The notes: generated by a model not told the origin, from the letters alone. Counted from the first letter of the stretch, positions 16,024 through 27,608 are shown. The stretch: DNA of 64,000 bases from Adlercreutzia caecimuris B7 (GCF_000403355.2 NZ_KE159646.1:123401-187400); one strand, 5' to 3'. Translations and numbers: made by a program.

Positions 16024-17871
16024 ATGTGCGGAATCGTCGGGTACACGGGAGCATCGGCCGCCGAGCCTATTTTGGTGGAAGGCCTCTCCCGCATGGAGTA
16101 CCGCGGCTACGACTCGGCCGGCGTGGCCATTCAGGAGGGCGACGCCATCCAGGTGGTGTGCCGCAAGGGGAAGGTGAGCGAGCTGGCCCACACCCTGGAG
16201 CACTTCGACTTCGCCGGCACCTGCGGCATCGGGCACACCCGCTGGGCCACCCACGGCAAGCCGAGCGAGGCCAACGCCCACCCGCACACCTCCTGCGCCG
16301 GCGATATCGCCGTGGTGCACAACGGCATCATCGAGAACTTCGCCGAGCTGCGCGAGGAGCTTACCAGCCGCGGGCACGTGTTCTCCTCCGACACCGACAC
16401 CGAGGTGGTGGCGCATCTGGTAGAGGAGTCCTACCACCGCATGCGCGCGGCCGGCGAGGGCGATCTGCGCGCCGCCGTGGCTGAGGCGACCGGGCGTCTG
16501 GTAGGCGCCTACGGCCTGGCCGTCATGGCCGATGCGGAGCCCGGCACCATCGTTGCCTGCCGCAAGGATTCCCCCATCGTGGTGGGACGTGGCGAAACGG
16601 GCAGCTACGTGGCTAGCGACATCATCGCCATGATCGACGCCACCCGCGATGTGGTGGTGCTCGCCGACAACCAGATGGCGCGCCTTACGGCCGACGGCAT
16701 CGAGTACTTCGACCTGGAGGGCAACGCCATCGCCCCCGAGGTGACCCATGTGGATTGGGACATCGACGTGGCCGAGAAGGGCGGCTACCCCGACTTCATG
16801 CTGAAGGAGATCCACGAGCAGCCCCGCGTCATCCGCGACACGCTGGCCGGGCGCCTTTCGGGCGGAGCTCTTTCCATCGACGAGCTCGATATGACCGCCG
16901 AGGAGCTGAACCTCATCGACCGCGTCTACGTCATCGCCTGCGGCACGTCGTATCATGCCGGCCTTATCGCCAAGAACCTCATCGAGGCCTGGGCGCGCAT
17001 CCCCTGCGAGGTGGAGGTGGCCAGCGAGTTCCGCTACCGCAACCCCATTATCACGCCGACCACGCTGGTGGTGGCCGTGTCCCAGTCCGGCGAGACGGCC
17101 GACACCCTGGCCGCCATCCGGGATGCCCGCGTGCGCGGTGCGAAGGTCTTCGGCATCACCAACGTGGTGGGAAGCCCCGTGGCCCGCGAGTCCGACGGCG
17201 TCATCTACACCAAGGCCAACAAGGAGATCGCCGTGGCCTCCACGAAGAGCTTCCTGGGCCAGGTGGCTTCCCTCACGCTTCTGGCCATGCTGCTGGGACA
17301 GTCCGCCGGTAAGCTGACGACGGCCCAGATCAAGCTCCTGTTCAGCGAGCTGGCCGACACCGCCGAGCAGGTGGAGCGCATCCTCGCCGATTGCGGCCCG
17401 GCCGTGGAAGAGGCCGCCCGGGCCATGGTAGACGCCCAAAGCGCGCTCTTCATCGGCCGCGGCATGGGCGCCGCCACCTCCTACGAGGGGGCGCTCAAGC
17501 TCAAGGAAATCAGCTACCTGCACGCCGAGGCCTATGCTGCCGGTGAGATGAAGCACGGCCCCATCGCGCTTATCGACGAGAACTTCCCGGTCATCGCCAT
17601 CGCCACCAACAGCCCGGTTTACGACAAGGTGGTGTCGAACCTGCAGGAGTCCCGCGCCCGCGGGGCCTGCATCATCGCCGTGGCCACCGAGGGCGACGAG
17701 GAGATCTTGAAGCACGCCGACCATGTCATCTACATTCCGAAGGTACGCGACGCCTTCAGCCCCATCACGGCCAGCGTGCCCTTGCAGCTGCTCGCTCGCG
17801 AAGTGGCGGTGCTGCGCGGCTGCGATGTGGACCAGCCACGCAACCTGGCGAAGTCCGTTACCGTGGAATAG
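16024..17871 (+). CDS. glmS: Glutamine--fructose-6-phosphate aminotransferase (isomerizing)
   Basis: GlmS makes glucosamine-6-phosphate from fructose-6-phosphate and glutamine, the first committed step to UDP-GlcNAc for peptidoglycan and the surface polymers encoded further right. The protein has 615 residues from ATG 16024 (AAGGAG 7 bases upstream). Cys2 (MCGIVGYTG) is the nucleophile of the class II glutaminase domain (residues 1-230). Two SIS sugar-isomerase domains follow, with CGTSYHAG and SQSGETADT in the first and a C-terminal PRNLAKSVTVE. The length is typical. No glmS ribozyme motif is present upstream. A histidine kinase gene starts 21 bases downstream. Confidence 0.98.
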   Translation: MCGIVGYTGASAAEPILVEGLSRMEYRGYDSAGVAIQEGDAIQVVCRKGKVSELAHTLEHFDFAGTCGIGHTRWATHGKPSEANAHPHTSCAGDIAVVHNGIIENFAELREELTSRGHVFSSDTDTEVVAHLVEESYHRMRAAGEGDLRAAVAEATGRLVGAYGLAVMADAEPGTIVACRKDSPIVVGRGETGSYVASDIIAMIDATRDVVVLADNQMARLTADGIEYFDLEGNAIAPEVTHVDWDIDVAEKGGYPDFMLKEIHEQPRVIRDTLAGRLSGGALSIDELDMTAEELNLIDRVYVIACGTSYHAGLIAKNLIEAWARIPCEVEVASEFRYRNPIITPTTLVVAVSQSGETADTLAAIRDARVRGAKVFGITNVVGSPVARESDGVIYTKANKEIAVASTKSFLGQVASLTLLAMLLGQSAGKLTTAQIKLLFSELADTAEQVERILADCGPAVEEAARAMVDAQSALFIGRGMGAATSYEGALKLKEISYLHAEAYAAGEMKHGPIALIDENFPVIAIATNSPVYDKVVSNLQESRARGACIIAVATEGDEEILKHADHVIYIPKVRDAFSPITASVPLQLLAREVAVLRGCDVDQPRNLAKSVTVE

Positions 17872-17892
17872 CCCGGCGGGAGTCCGGCGGTT

Positions 17893-19725
17893 ATGAGGCA
17901 GAGGTTCGACTCGCGCTATATCTTCGCGGCCGTCGCGGCGGTCGTGGTCATGCTCGCCGTGGTCATCGCCGCCACGAGCCTGTACTACTTCTCTACCATC
18001 CACGGTTTGGTGGTGCAGGCCGACTCCATCACGCCCAACGACCAGGCCGAGGGCGCCGCCATCGTCGGCGTGACCGCGCGCATGGTCATCATCGTCGTAG
18101 GGGCCACCCTTCTGGCCGTGACCGCCATCGGCGCGCTGCTCATCTACCGCAACCGCCGCGAGTTGCGTGGCGAGCGCCACGTGCAGAGCATCTACCAAGC
18201 CATCGGCGAGAACATCGACACGGCCATCTTCATCGTGGACTGCGAGGACCAGGTGGTTGAGGCCGTCTTCGAGAATGTGCAGGACATCCTGGGAGTGCCC
18301 GCATCGAAGTTCTTCGCCGTGGATCGTCTCTCCTCCAACGAGGCCTACGCGAAAGTGGCGGCCATCGTGCACTCGGGCGCGCCCGCCGAACGGCGCACCT
18401 GGGAATTTCAGTGCTTCAACGCCGTCTTCGGCCGCGATATGTGGCTGCGCATCACGAGCTGCCCGGTCACCCTCGGCGGTGACGCGAAGGTCATCTACTC
18501 GCTTACCGACATGACCGACGAGCACGATATCCGCCAGCGCCTCATGGACTCGGTGGCCGCCGCCGAGGACGCCAACCGCGCGAAGAGCAACTTCCTCGCC
18601 TCCATGAGCCACGACATTCGCACGCCCATGAACGCTATCCTCGGGTTCTCGGAGCTTATCGACCGCGAGGCCGGCCACGAGGAGGCGGTGCGCGAGTACA
18701 ACCGCAAGATCGCCCTGTCGGGAAGGCATCTGCTCGGGCTCATCAACGACGTGCTCGATATGTCGAAGATCGAGTCGGGTAAAACGGAGCTCACCGCCGA
18801 GCCGTTCTCTCTTGCCGAGACCGTGGCCGCCGTGGAGGCCATGATGCGTCCTCAGACCGATGCCAAGGGCCAGACGTTCACGGTGGAGGTAACGGGCATC
18901 TCCCACGACCGGCTCGTAGGCGACGAGGGCCGTCTGCGCCAGATTCTCATGAACGTGCTCTCGAACGCCATGAAGTACACCGGCACCGGCGGCAAGATCC
19001 TCCTGCGCATCGACGGGTCGCTTGCGCGCCACGGCACCCTGCAGCACGTGCGCATCCTCGTGCGCGATAACGGCATCGGCATGTCGGATGACTACCTGGC
19101 CACCATCTTCGACTCGTTCTCGCGGGAAGAGTCCACGCTCACGAACAAGATCCAGGGCACCGGTCTCGGCATGGCCATCACGAAGAACCTCGTCGATCTT
19201 ATGGGCGGCGCCATCACCGTGCGCAGCAAGCTGGATGCAGGATCGGTCTTCATCATCGATCTCGATTTCCCGCCAGCCGAGGCGGAGTCGGAAGAGCGCG
19301 AGGAGCCCGTTTCCGCCCCGGCGACGGATGCGGATGAGGCCCTTGGCGGCAAGCACTTCCTCGTGGCTGAGGACAACGACTTGAACGCCGAGATCATCGG
19401 CGCGATCCTTACCATTCACGGCGCGACGTGCGAAGTGGCCGAGAACGGCCAGGTGGCGGTGGACAAATTCAGCCAAAGCGAGCCGGGCGCCTACGACATG
19501 ATCTTCATGGACGTGCAGATGCCAGTGATGAACGGCCATGAGGCCGCCCGCGCCATTCGCGCCCTCGATCGGCCCGATGCTCGGGAGATTCCCATTATCG
19601 CCATGACGGCCAACGCCTTCGCCGAGGACGAACGGGAAGCGTTGGCGGCGGGCATGAGCGCGCATGTGGCCAAGCCCATCGATGTGGCCGTGCTCGCGTG
19701 TACCGTGGCGAGCCTGGCGCGCTAG
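17893..19725 (+). CDS. Hybrid sensor histidine kinase with receiver domain
   Basis: A 610-residue membrane sensor. TM1 (about 10-30) and TM2 (about 60-82) flank a short extracytoplasmic loop of about 30 residues. A PAS-like segment follows (about 95-215), then HisKA with the phosphorylated His in SMSHDIRTPMNAILGF (H240). The HATPase_c domain has N, G1 (VRDNGIGM) and G2 (GTGLGMAI) boxes, and a C-terminal REC domain carries the phosphoacceptor Asp in MIFMDVQMPV (D540). No Hpt protein or output regulator is nearby, so it is an orphan in this window. It starts 21 bases after glmS and may be cotranscribed. The signal sensed is unknown. Confidence 0.93.
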   Translation: MRQRFDSRYIFAAVAAVVVMLAVVIAATSLYYFSTIHGLVVQADSITPNDQAEGAAIVGVTARMVIIVVGATLLAVTAIGALLIYRNRRELRGERHVQSIYQAIGENIDTAIFIVDCEDQVVEAVFENVQDILGVPASKFFAVDRLSSNEAYAKVAAIVHSGAPAERRTWEFQCFNAVFGRDMWLRITSCPVTLGGDAKVIYSLTDMTDEHDIRQRLMDSVAAAEDANRAKSNFLASMSHDIRTPMNAILGFSELIDREAGHEEAVREYNRKIALSGRHLLGLINDVLDMSKIESGKTELTAEPFSLAETVAAVEAMMRPQTDAKGQTFTVEVTGISHDRLVGDEGRLRQILMNVLSNAMKYTGTGGKILLRIDGSLARHGTLQHVRILVRDNGIGMSDDYLATIFDSFSREESTLTNKIQGTGLGMAITKNLVDLMGGAITVRSKLDAGSVFIIDLDFPPAEAESEEREEPVSAPATDADEALGGKHFLVAEDNDLNAEIIGAILTIHGATCEVAENGQVAVDKFSQSEPGAYDMIFMDVQMPVMNGHEAARAIRALDRPDAREIPIIAMTANAFAEDEREALAAGMSAHVAKPIDVAVLACTVASLAR

Positions 19726-19798
19726 AGTCGCGAGCGCCGCAGCCGCCGTTCTGCATGCCCGCCGTGCTGTGCCGCGCCGGCCTTTTCGGGAGCGTCCG

Positions 19799-20725
19799 CT
19801 AATGGGCGCCGACGATGGCGCGAACGGCCTGGGGCAGAGCGGCGATCACATCTTCGGCGGACACGCAGATCTCGGTGAGTTCCTGGGCGGCGGCTCGGCC
19901 GGCCTCGGCGTGCAGGGCGCAGCCGAGGGCTGCGGCATCGCGCGGTGCGAGCCCCTGGGCCAGCAGCGCGCCTATGATGCCCGCGAGTACATCGCCCGTT
20001 CCCGCCTTGGCGAGCGCGGCCGTGCCGCGACCCATGGTCTCCACGATGCCTTCGGCGTCGGCGATGAAGGTGATCGGCCCCTTGAGCACGATGAGGGCCC
20101 TGTAGGCCCGGGCGAGACCTACGGCGAGCTCGGGCCCTCCGAGCGCCCCTTCCAGCTCGGCGCCCCGGGCCAGGCGCGCCGCCTCGCCGCCGTGGGGCGT
20201 GAGCACGAGGGGGCCCACTCCGCGCTCGGCCCGCTCGCGCGCCAGGCGCTGCCCTGCCTTATCGGCCATGAGGCCGATCGCGCCGCCGTCTATAAGCACC
20301 GGGCCTGTGGCGGCTCGCACCGTCTCAGCCACGAGCTCCCGTTGGCGCGCGTCTCCGTCGAAGCCGCAGCCGATGACGCAGGCACCTGTCCGGTCCGCGC
20401 ACCGGGCCTCTTGTCGGGCGGGGTGCCATTCGCGCCAGTCGCGCGCCACGAGGGAAGGGCGGAAGGACCGTACTGCGAGCAGCGACTCGCCGGCGCAGAA
20501 CACCTCGGTATAGCCGGCACCTGCCCGCTCGGCGGCCGCACCGGCCAGGCAGGCGGCTCCCGGGTAGGCGGCGGCGCCCGCCACCAGGGAAAGCTTGCCG
20601 CGCGTGTACTTGTTCGCCTGCGGGTCGGGCCAGGGCGCAAGGGCGGCCAGGGCGGCGTTGTCCCGGGAGGGGAGGGGCGTGCCGGCGGTGTTCGGCGCGG
20701 AGGCGGGATCGGTGGGGCTGCGCAT
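19799..20725 (-). CDS. nnrD: ADP-dependent NAD(P)H-hydrate dehydratase
   Basis: NnrD repairs damaged nicotinamide cofactors by dehydrating S-NAD(P)H hydrate using ADP. The protein has 308 residues from ATG 20725 (GAGGAG 6 bases upstream). It has the ribokinase-like fold with family motifs KYTRGKLSLVAGAAAYPGAACLAG, LTPHGGEAARLA, IVLKGPITFIA and the catalytic-loop GTAALAKAGTGDVLAGIIGALLAQG. The usual epimerase partner domain (NnrE) is not fused and not seen here. In many actinobacteria nnr genes sit beside acpS; here acpS lies 5.4 kb away, separated by the IS, glmS and the kinase. Confidence 0.93.
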   Translation of the reverse strand: MRSPTDPASAPNTAGTPLPSRDNAALAALAPWPDPQANKYTRGKLSLVAGAAAYPGAACLAGAAAERAGAGYTEVFCAGESLLAVRSFRPSLVARDWREWHPARQEARCADRTGACVIGCGFDGDARQRELVAETVRAATGPVLIDGGAIGLMADKAGQRLARERAERGVGPLVLTPHGGEAARLARGAELEGALGGPELAVGLARAYRALIVLKGPITFIADAEGIVETMGRGTAALAKAGTGDVLAGIIGALLAQGLAPRDAAALGCALHAEAGRAAAQELTEICVSAEDVIAALPQAVRAIVGAH

Positions 20726-20891
20726 GGGAAACTCCTCGGCTCGTCGGGGCTTATCTTCCGTATAACATCGCGTCAACACGGAGCATTCCCGTTGTCAACG
20801 GGCTAAAAGGCGCGCCGACGCGGCGCTCCGGGCGCTCCTAAAATAGTTCTCGCTACAGTATACCTTCGGGGTTAAAGGAGCGTGGTGACGT

Positions 20892-21431
20892 ATGGATATC
20901 AAAGTGGGACGCAACTGGGGCCTGTTCGCTGCCGGTATCGCGCTGATCCTCATCGGATTCGTGCTGCTCATGGTGCCGGGGCTGACGCTCGTGAGCATCG
21001 CCGTCATCGCCGGGTGCATGTTCTTGGCCGCCGGCATCGTGGATGCGTGGGCGTACTTCAAGTATCGCCGTGCGGAGGGGCTTTCGGCCTGGGCGCTTGC
21101 CTATGCAGCGTGCGATATCATCCTCGGCGCGCTCTTCATTGCCCATCCCGTGGTATCGGCGGTGGTGATCCCCTGGGTGATGGGCATCTTCGTTATTGCC
21201 TACGGCATTTTCGAAGTGGTGGCCGCCGTGCGCTTCCATCGCGAGATACCCGGCTGGGGCTGGGTGCTGTTCGCCGGTATCGTGAGCCTGTTCTGCGGCA
21301 TCGCGTTCATCGTGGCTCCCGGCACCTTCGCGCTGTTCCTGGGCTTCTTCCTTATGGCCCGCGGCGTGCAGATGGCCGTCTTCGGCGTGTCGCTGCCCCA
21401 GGCGCGGGTGACAGTCGCCCACAACCACTAG
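20892..21431 (+). CDS. HdeD/DUF308 family membrane protein
   Basis: A 179-residue protein made almost wholly of six hydrophobic helices, arranged as three similar helix pairs ending in short polar turns (YFKYRRAEGL, RFHREIPGWG). This matches the DUF308 family that includes E. coli HdeD, linked to acid resistance; the biochemical role is unknown. The start is ATG 20892 with AAAGGAG somewhat far upstream (11 bases). Downstream is a perfect 22-bp palindrome that may end the transcript. It is divergent from nnrD and appears monocistronic. Confidence 0.85.
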   Translation: MDIKVGRNWGLFAAGIALILIGFVLLMVPGLTLVSIAVIAGCMFLAAGIVDAWAYFKYRRAEGLSAWALAYAACDIILGALFIAHPVVSAVVIPWVMGIFVIAYGIFEVVAAVRFHREIPGWGWVLFAGIVSLFCGIAFIVAPGTFALFLGFFLMARGVQMAVFGVSLPQARVTVAHNH

Positions 21432-21433
21432 CA

Positions 21434-21455
21434 CCGAGCGGCTGCAGCCGCTCGG
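21434..21455 (+). terminator. Palindrome after the DUF308 gene, possible terminator
   Basis: CCGAGCGGCTG joined directly to its inverse CAGCCGCTCGG gives a perfect 22-bp palindrome two bases after the stop. No T-run follows, so any termination would be weak or factor-dependent. Confidence 0.45.
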
Positions 21456-21560
21456 CGCGGGTGCGCCCGCGCTGCTCCGGCAGCTCCTGGCGTGCTCACT
21501 CGGCTTCGACCGCCACGCTCGCTCGGCGGCCCGGCGGCTGAGCCTGTGGACGCAAAGCGG

Positions 21561-21569
21561 TGGTATCAT
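21561..21569 (+). promoter_or_regulatory. Extended -10 promoter of ligA
   Basis: TGG-TATCAT (TATCAT at 21564-21569) fits an extended -10 element lacking a clear -35. Transcription would start near 21576, about 60 bases before the ligA ATG. Confidence 0.5.
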
Positions 21570-21584
21570 TACCGCTGCGAATGA

Positions 21585-23771
<2,187 letters not shown>

Positions 23772-23873
23772 GCGGGCCTATTGGGAATGGAGGTTGTGCG
23801 GAGCGGTTGCGCAGGGCCTGCGAAGTGAACGTGGGCGCCCTGTCGGCATCTCGCGCGGGACTTGTGAAGGGCC

Positions 23874-23900
23874 TTGGCACAGCTTAGCGCGCCTTATAGA
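23874..23900 (+). promoter_or_regulatory. Promoter close to the NlpC/P60 gene start
   Basis: TTGGCA (23874-23879), a 15-bp spacer and TATAGA (23895-23900). The ATG at 23910 lies only 9 bases past the -10 box, so the message would have almost no leader. Confidence 0.5.
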
Positions 23901-23909
23901 CTCGCCGGC

Positions 23910-24488
23910 ATGCTTATTCACAGAACATTCCCCCAGCGGGTGCGCACCCTTGTGCTCGCCTGCGCCCTTTCCGCGACGATGGTCGCGATGAGCGCTCCGG
24001 AGGCTTCGGCCGACCAGGGCGCGATTGAGAGTCCCTTCACGAAGGTGGAGGACTTCGCCAGCGATATCAAGGACTATGTGGGCTCGGTGGCCGACAAGGC
24101 CGAGAAGGAGGCTGCCCGCAAGCAGCGCGCCGCCGACCGGGCGGCTGTGGTGGCCGAGGCCGACGACCAGCTCGGCGTGCCCTATGTGTACGGCGGCACC
24201 ACGCCTTCGGGCTTCGACTGCTCCGGCTTCACCCGCTGGGTGTACGAGCACGCCCTCGGCATCGATCTGCCCCGCACCGCCGCCGAGCAGAGCGCGCTCG
24301 GGAAAAGCGTGCCGATGGACAAGCTCGTCCCCGGCGACCTGCTGTTCTGGGGCAGCGGCAGCGGCGTGTACCACGTTGGCATCTACGCGGGCGACGGCGA
24401 GTACATCCACGCTTCCACCGGCGGCGGCCGGGTGATGCGCGCCACCTTCGATTACTTCGCGCCTTCTTTTGCCAAGCGTCTCATTTAG
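23910..24488 (+). CDS. Secreted NlpC/P60 peptidoglycan endopeptidase
   Basis: A 192-residue exported cysteine peptidase, expected to cut D-Glu-to-diamino-acid bonds in peptide stems. I chose ATG 23910: residues 1-35 form a clean signal peptide ending in SAPEASA. A short helical spacer is followed by the NlpC/P60 domain, with catalytic Cys in GFDCSGF (about C104) and His in YHVGIYAGDGEYIHAS (about H155). No RBS is seen and the promoter -10 lies 9 bases upstream, suggesting a leaderless message. It is a minimal relative of the larger hydrolase that follows. Confidence 0.92.
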   Translation: MLIHRTFPQRVRTLVLACALSATMVAMSAPEASADQGAIESPFTKVEDFASDIKDYVGSVADKAEKEAARKQRAADRAAVVAEADDQLGVPYVYGGTTPSGFDCSGFTRWVYEHALGIDLPRTAAEQSALGKSVPMDKLVPGDLLFWGSGSGVYHVGIYAGDGEYIHASTGGGRVMRATFDYFAPSFAKRLI

Positions 24489-24706
24489 GGCAAGTCGATG
24501 GGCGAGGCCTAACCATGACCCCGCTCATCAATGAAAACAGCACGTCAACATAAGAATTACGATTTCTCCAAAAGTGCCCTCGCGATGCTAAGCCGAATCA
24601 CTCCCAATGAAGGAAAACCAGTTCAGCACCATCTTTTTACTGCAAGGGAACGCCAGAGACGTCGCTTCAGGTTTGTGATGACCCTTTTTGTGAACTTCCC
24701 GTTCGC
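24489..24706. other. Lower-GC intergenic stretch with no gene seen
   Basis: The 337-base gap before the large hydrolase is less GC-rich than its surroundings. I saw no reading frame with a credible start. A T-run (ACCCTTTTTG, about 24681-24690) lacks a good stem just before it. I could not fit it to the c-di-AMP or c-di-GMP riboswitch consensus, although such leaders often precede hydrolase genes. The downstream part carries the promoter listed next. Confidence 0.4.
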
Positions 24707-24734
24707 TAGACAGCGAGATCAGTCGCGTTATAAT
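24707..24734 (+). promoter_or_regulatory. Strong promoter of the PASTA/glucosaminidase/NlpC gene
   Basis: TAGACA (24707-24712), a 16-bp spacer and a perfect TATAAT (24729-24734): the best sigma-A-type promoter in the window. The leader is about 85 bases and contains a TTGGGT/ACCCAA hairpin (24760-24777). Confidence 0.8.
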
Positions 24735-24825
24735 GCGGGTTTCAAGGCATCTTTTTGTCTTGGGTTCGCGCACCCAAATGCGGGGTGGGCGATGTTAAAG
24801 GGAGATGAGAAACAAAGGAGGCACC

Positions 24826-27585
24826 ATGACCTCACCGAAGAACGCAGTCTCGCTTCTGACGGCTGCTGCCTTGGTCGTTGCCCCTGTGGGCGGCGTTGCC
24901 GCGACATACGATACCGGTTATGCCGACGATGGCGGCGACAAGGGCAAGGACGAGGACGGTAGCCTTGCCATCCCCGATAGTGCCGAGCAGGCCATCGAGT
25001 GGATCCAGAGCGGCAAGCTCACCAAGGAGGCGGCGCTGGACAAGGCGTGGGCCGACGGCAAGATCGCCGATGTGGATATCGACAATCTGCGCCAGTACCT
25101 GAAGGACTACCTCGCCGCCGTGGCAGAGGCCAAGGCCCAGGCAGAGGCCGAGGCGGCCCGCCAGGCCGAGCGCGAGGCGGCCGAGAAGGCTGCTGCCGAA
25201 GCTGAGGCGAAGGCTGAAGCGGAGCGCGAGGCCGCCGAGAAGGCCGAAGCCGAGGCGCAGAAGAAGGCCGAGGCCGAGAAGGCGGCGGCCGAAGAGGCTG
25301 CCAAGGCCGAGGCTGCGGGCGCCGACGACGACGCCGAGGCGGCCGAAGCTGACGATGCGGCCGGCGCCGACGCCTCCGATTCTACCGGAGCGGGGGACGG
25401 GGCCGTCTCCGACGAGGCGAGCGGTCCTGCGACCGATGGTGATGCCGCCGGGGCCGATAAGCCGCCGGCTCCCGATGCGACGATTCCCGAGCCGCCGAAG
25501 GGCGAGGAGGAGAAGCCCGCCGAGCCGGTGGCCGATATCGAGGTTCCCGACATTACCGGTCTTTCGGCCGACGAGGCGCGCCAGGTGCTGGAGGAGAAGG
25601 GCCTCAAGCTCTCCGACGGCGAGCCGGCCCATGCCTTCCACGACACGGTGAAGCGGGGCGGCGTCATCAGCCAGTCCCCGGCGGCCGGTGCGAAGGTGGC
25701 CGCGGGCACGGCAGTCGACATTCTGGAGATCTCCGACGGTCCGGCGCAGTTCGCCATGCCCGATCTTACCGGCATGACGGTGGACGCTGCCATGGAGAAG
25801 ATCCAGGAGGTGGGCCTCACTGTTTCCGACGAGGCTCCGGAGCACGAGTACAGCGACACCGTGGCCAAAGGCGATGTCATCCGCACCACGCCCGCTGCCG
25901 GCGAGGTGATTCCGGCTGGTTCCGCCGTGAGGTTCGTCATCTCCGATGGCGCGAAGCCGGCCGACCCGAAGCCGCCCGTCACGCCCGAGAAGCCCGATCC
26001 GGCGCCACAGCCCACGCCCACCCCCGAGCCGGAGCAACCGGCCAAGCCGAGCGAGCCGGTGGACACCGACAATCCGGTGGACAGCGGTCAGCAGAAGCCC
26101 AAGCCCGATGGCGCGGGCGGCAACACCCAGGGCAGCCACGCGGCGGCGGTGAACAAGGGCAATGCGCAGACGCCCCTCAAGCAGGTGGCCGTGAAGGTGC
26201 CCTCCATCAGCTTCACGCACATGGATAACTCCTCCTATGTGGCGCGCCACTACAGCGAGGACCTCACCACCGAGAAGTTCATCTCGCTGGTGGGCGAGTC
26301 GGCCCGCTCCATTGCCGCCGACAACGACCTGTACGCCTCGGTGATGATCGCCCAGGCTATTCTTGAATCGGCCTCGGGAAATTCCACCTTGGCTCAGGCC
26401 CCGAACAACAACTTGTTCGGCATCAAGGGCACCTACAAGGGCCAAAGCGTGCAGCTTCCCACCAAGGAGGACGACGGATCGGGCAGCACCTATTCCATCA
26501 ACGCCGACTTCCGCCAGTACGATACGGTGGAAGAGTCATTGTCCGACTACGCCGACCTGCTCAGCAACTCCATGGGCGACTTCTACGCCGGCGCGCGCAA
26601 GTCGAACACCGATTCGTTCGTGGATGCGTGCGACTTCCTCGTGGGCCGTTATGCCACCGATATCTTCTACTCCGAGAAGCTGCAGGATCTCATCGAGACC
26701 TACGACCTCACGCGCTTCGACGTGCCGCTGACCTACGAGATGACCGAGACCTTCGTGCTTCCGGTGAAGGACGAGGTCACCGGGCTCGACTTGGTGCTCG
26801 ATCCCGAGGCCGACAAGGAAGCCTACGATGCGCTCGTGGAAGAGTACCGCGCCTATGTGGACGCCAACCAGGAGTACCAGGCCTCGCTGCGCGAGTGGGA
26901 GGCGCAGATGGCCGCGGCCGAGGAGCTCTACCATGTGCCGGTGTATCTGGAGAAGCCCTCGGCGCCAACGGCCGACACGCCCATGCAGCAGCATCAGAAC
27001 GAGATCGATGCGGCCCGCTTCGAGGGCTTCGAGGAGCTCATCGAGAACCGCGAGCCGCTGCCGGTGCGCGAGGCGCGCGATCTGAACGACCTCACCACGT
27101 TGGCCACCTCCTTTTTGGGCGTGCCGTACCTGTGGGGCGGCACCACCCCGAACGGCTTCGACTGCTCGGGTCTGGTGCAGTACTGCTATCGCGAGGTGTT
27201 CAACATCGAGCTGCCCCGCACCACGTACTACCAGTGCGAGGTGGGCGTCGAGGTGCCCTTCGAGGAGTTGCTTCCGGGCGACTTGCTCTTCTTCGACGAC
27301 GGGGGAGATGTGCACCATGTGGCCATGTACCTCGGCGACGGCTACTATGTGGAGGCCCCGCACACCGGTGACGTTGTGAAGATCACGGCCATGAACGACA
27401 AACTGCCCGACTTCGCCAAGCGCGTGGTGGAGGCTCGCGACATCGACCTGTCGGAGTACAGCGACGAGCAGCTGGCCATGTTCGTGGAGCGCGAGAAGTA
27501 CCTGCAGGAGCGCGAGCAGCGCCTGGGCGTGTCGGACGAGGCCCTGGAGGAGCTCACCGAATGGCTGCAAGGTCTTGAGTTCTAG
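24826..27585 (+). CDS. Multidomain wall hydrolase: PASTA x2, glucosaminidase, NlpC/P60
   Basis: A secreted 919-residue protein from ATG 24826 (AAAGGAGG 4 bases upstream). A signal peptide (about 1-30) is followed by a helical Ala/Glu/Lys-rich stalk (about 95-170) and an acidic linker. Two PASTA domains follow (about 238-308 and 309-377, VPDITGLSADEARQVLEEKGL and MPDLTGMTVDAAMEKIQEVGL), then a Pro-rich linker. A LytG/FlgJ-like glucosaminidase (about 469-630, IAQAILESASGNSTLAQAPNNNLFGIKG) and a C-terminal NlpC/P60 domain (about 755-870) complete it; the latter has Cys780 in FDCSGL and His in VHHVAMYLGD. It could cut both glycan and peptide bonds. PASTA domains are usually found on kinases and PBPs and bind muropeptides, so they may target it to nascent wall. 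Confidence 0.93.
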   Translation: MTSPKNAVSLLTAAALVVAPVGGVAATYDTGYADDGGDKGKDEDGSLAIPDSAEQAIEWIQSGKLTKEAALDKAWADGKIADVDIDNLRQYLKDYLAAVAEAKAQAEAEAARQAEREAAEKAAAEAEAKAEAEREAAEKAEAEAQKKAEAEKAAAEEAAKAEAAGADDDAEAAEADDAAGADASDSTGAGDGAVSDEASGPATDGDAAGADKPPAPDATIPEPPKGEEEKPAEPVADIEVPDITGLSADEARQVLEEKGLKLSDGEPAHAFHDTVKRGGVISQSPAAGAKVAAGTAVDILEISDGPAQFAMPDLTGMTVDAAMEKIQEVGLTVSDEAPEHEYSDTVAKGDVIRTTPAAGEVIPAGSAVRFVISDGAKPADPKPPVTPEKPDPAPQPTPTPEPEQPAKPSEPVDTDNPVDSGQQKPKPDGAGGNTQGSHAAAVNKGNAQTPLKQVAVKVPSISFTHMDNSSYVARHYSEDLTTEKFISLVGESARSIAADNDLYASVMIAQAILESASGNSTLAQAPNNNLFGIKGTYKGQSVQLPTKEDDGSGSTYSINADFRQYDTVEESLSDYADLLSNSMGDFYAGARKSNTDSFVDACDFLVGRYATDIFYSEKLQDLIETYDLTRFDVPLTYEMTETFVLPVKDEVTGLDLVLDPEADKEAYDALVEEYRAYVDANQEYQASLREWEAQMAAAEELYHVPVYLEKPSAPTADTPMQQHQNEIDAARFEGFEELIENREPLPVREARDLNDLTTLATSFLGVPYLWGGTTPNGFDCSGLVQYCYREVFNIELPRTTYYQCEVGVEVPFEELLPGDLLFFDDGGDVHHVAMYLGDGYYVEAPHTGDVVKITAMNDKLPDFAKRVVEARDIDLSEYSDEQLAMFVEREKYLQEREQRLGVSDEALEELTEWLQGLEF

Positions 27586-27608
27586 GGCGCGTAGCCTCGG
27601 TTCTCGTT

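Noticed and set aside
16009..19665. 1218-codon minus-strand open frame opposite glmS and the kinase
   Set aside because: Same antisense artefact: low-complexity His/Gly/Asp/Val-rich translation and no family motif.
24489..24825. Possible riboswitch or small ORF before the PASTA hydrolase
   Set aside because: No conserved core and no RBS-supported frame; only the promoter and a short hairpin are convincing.
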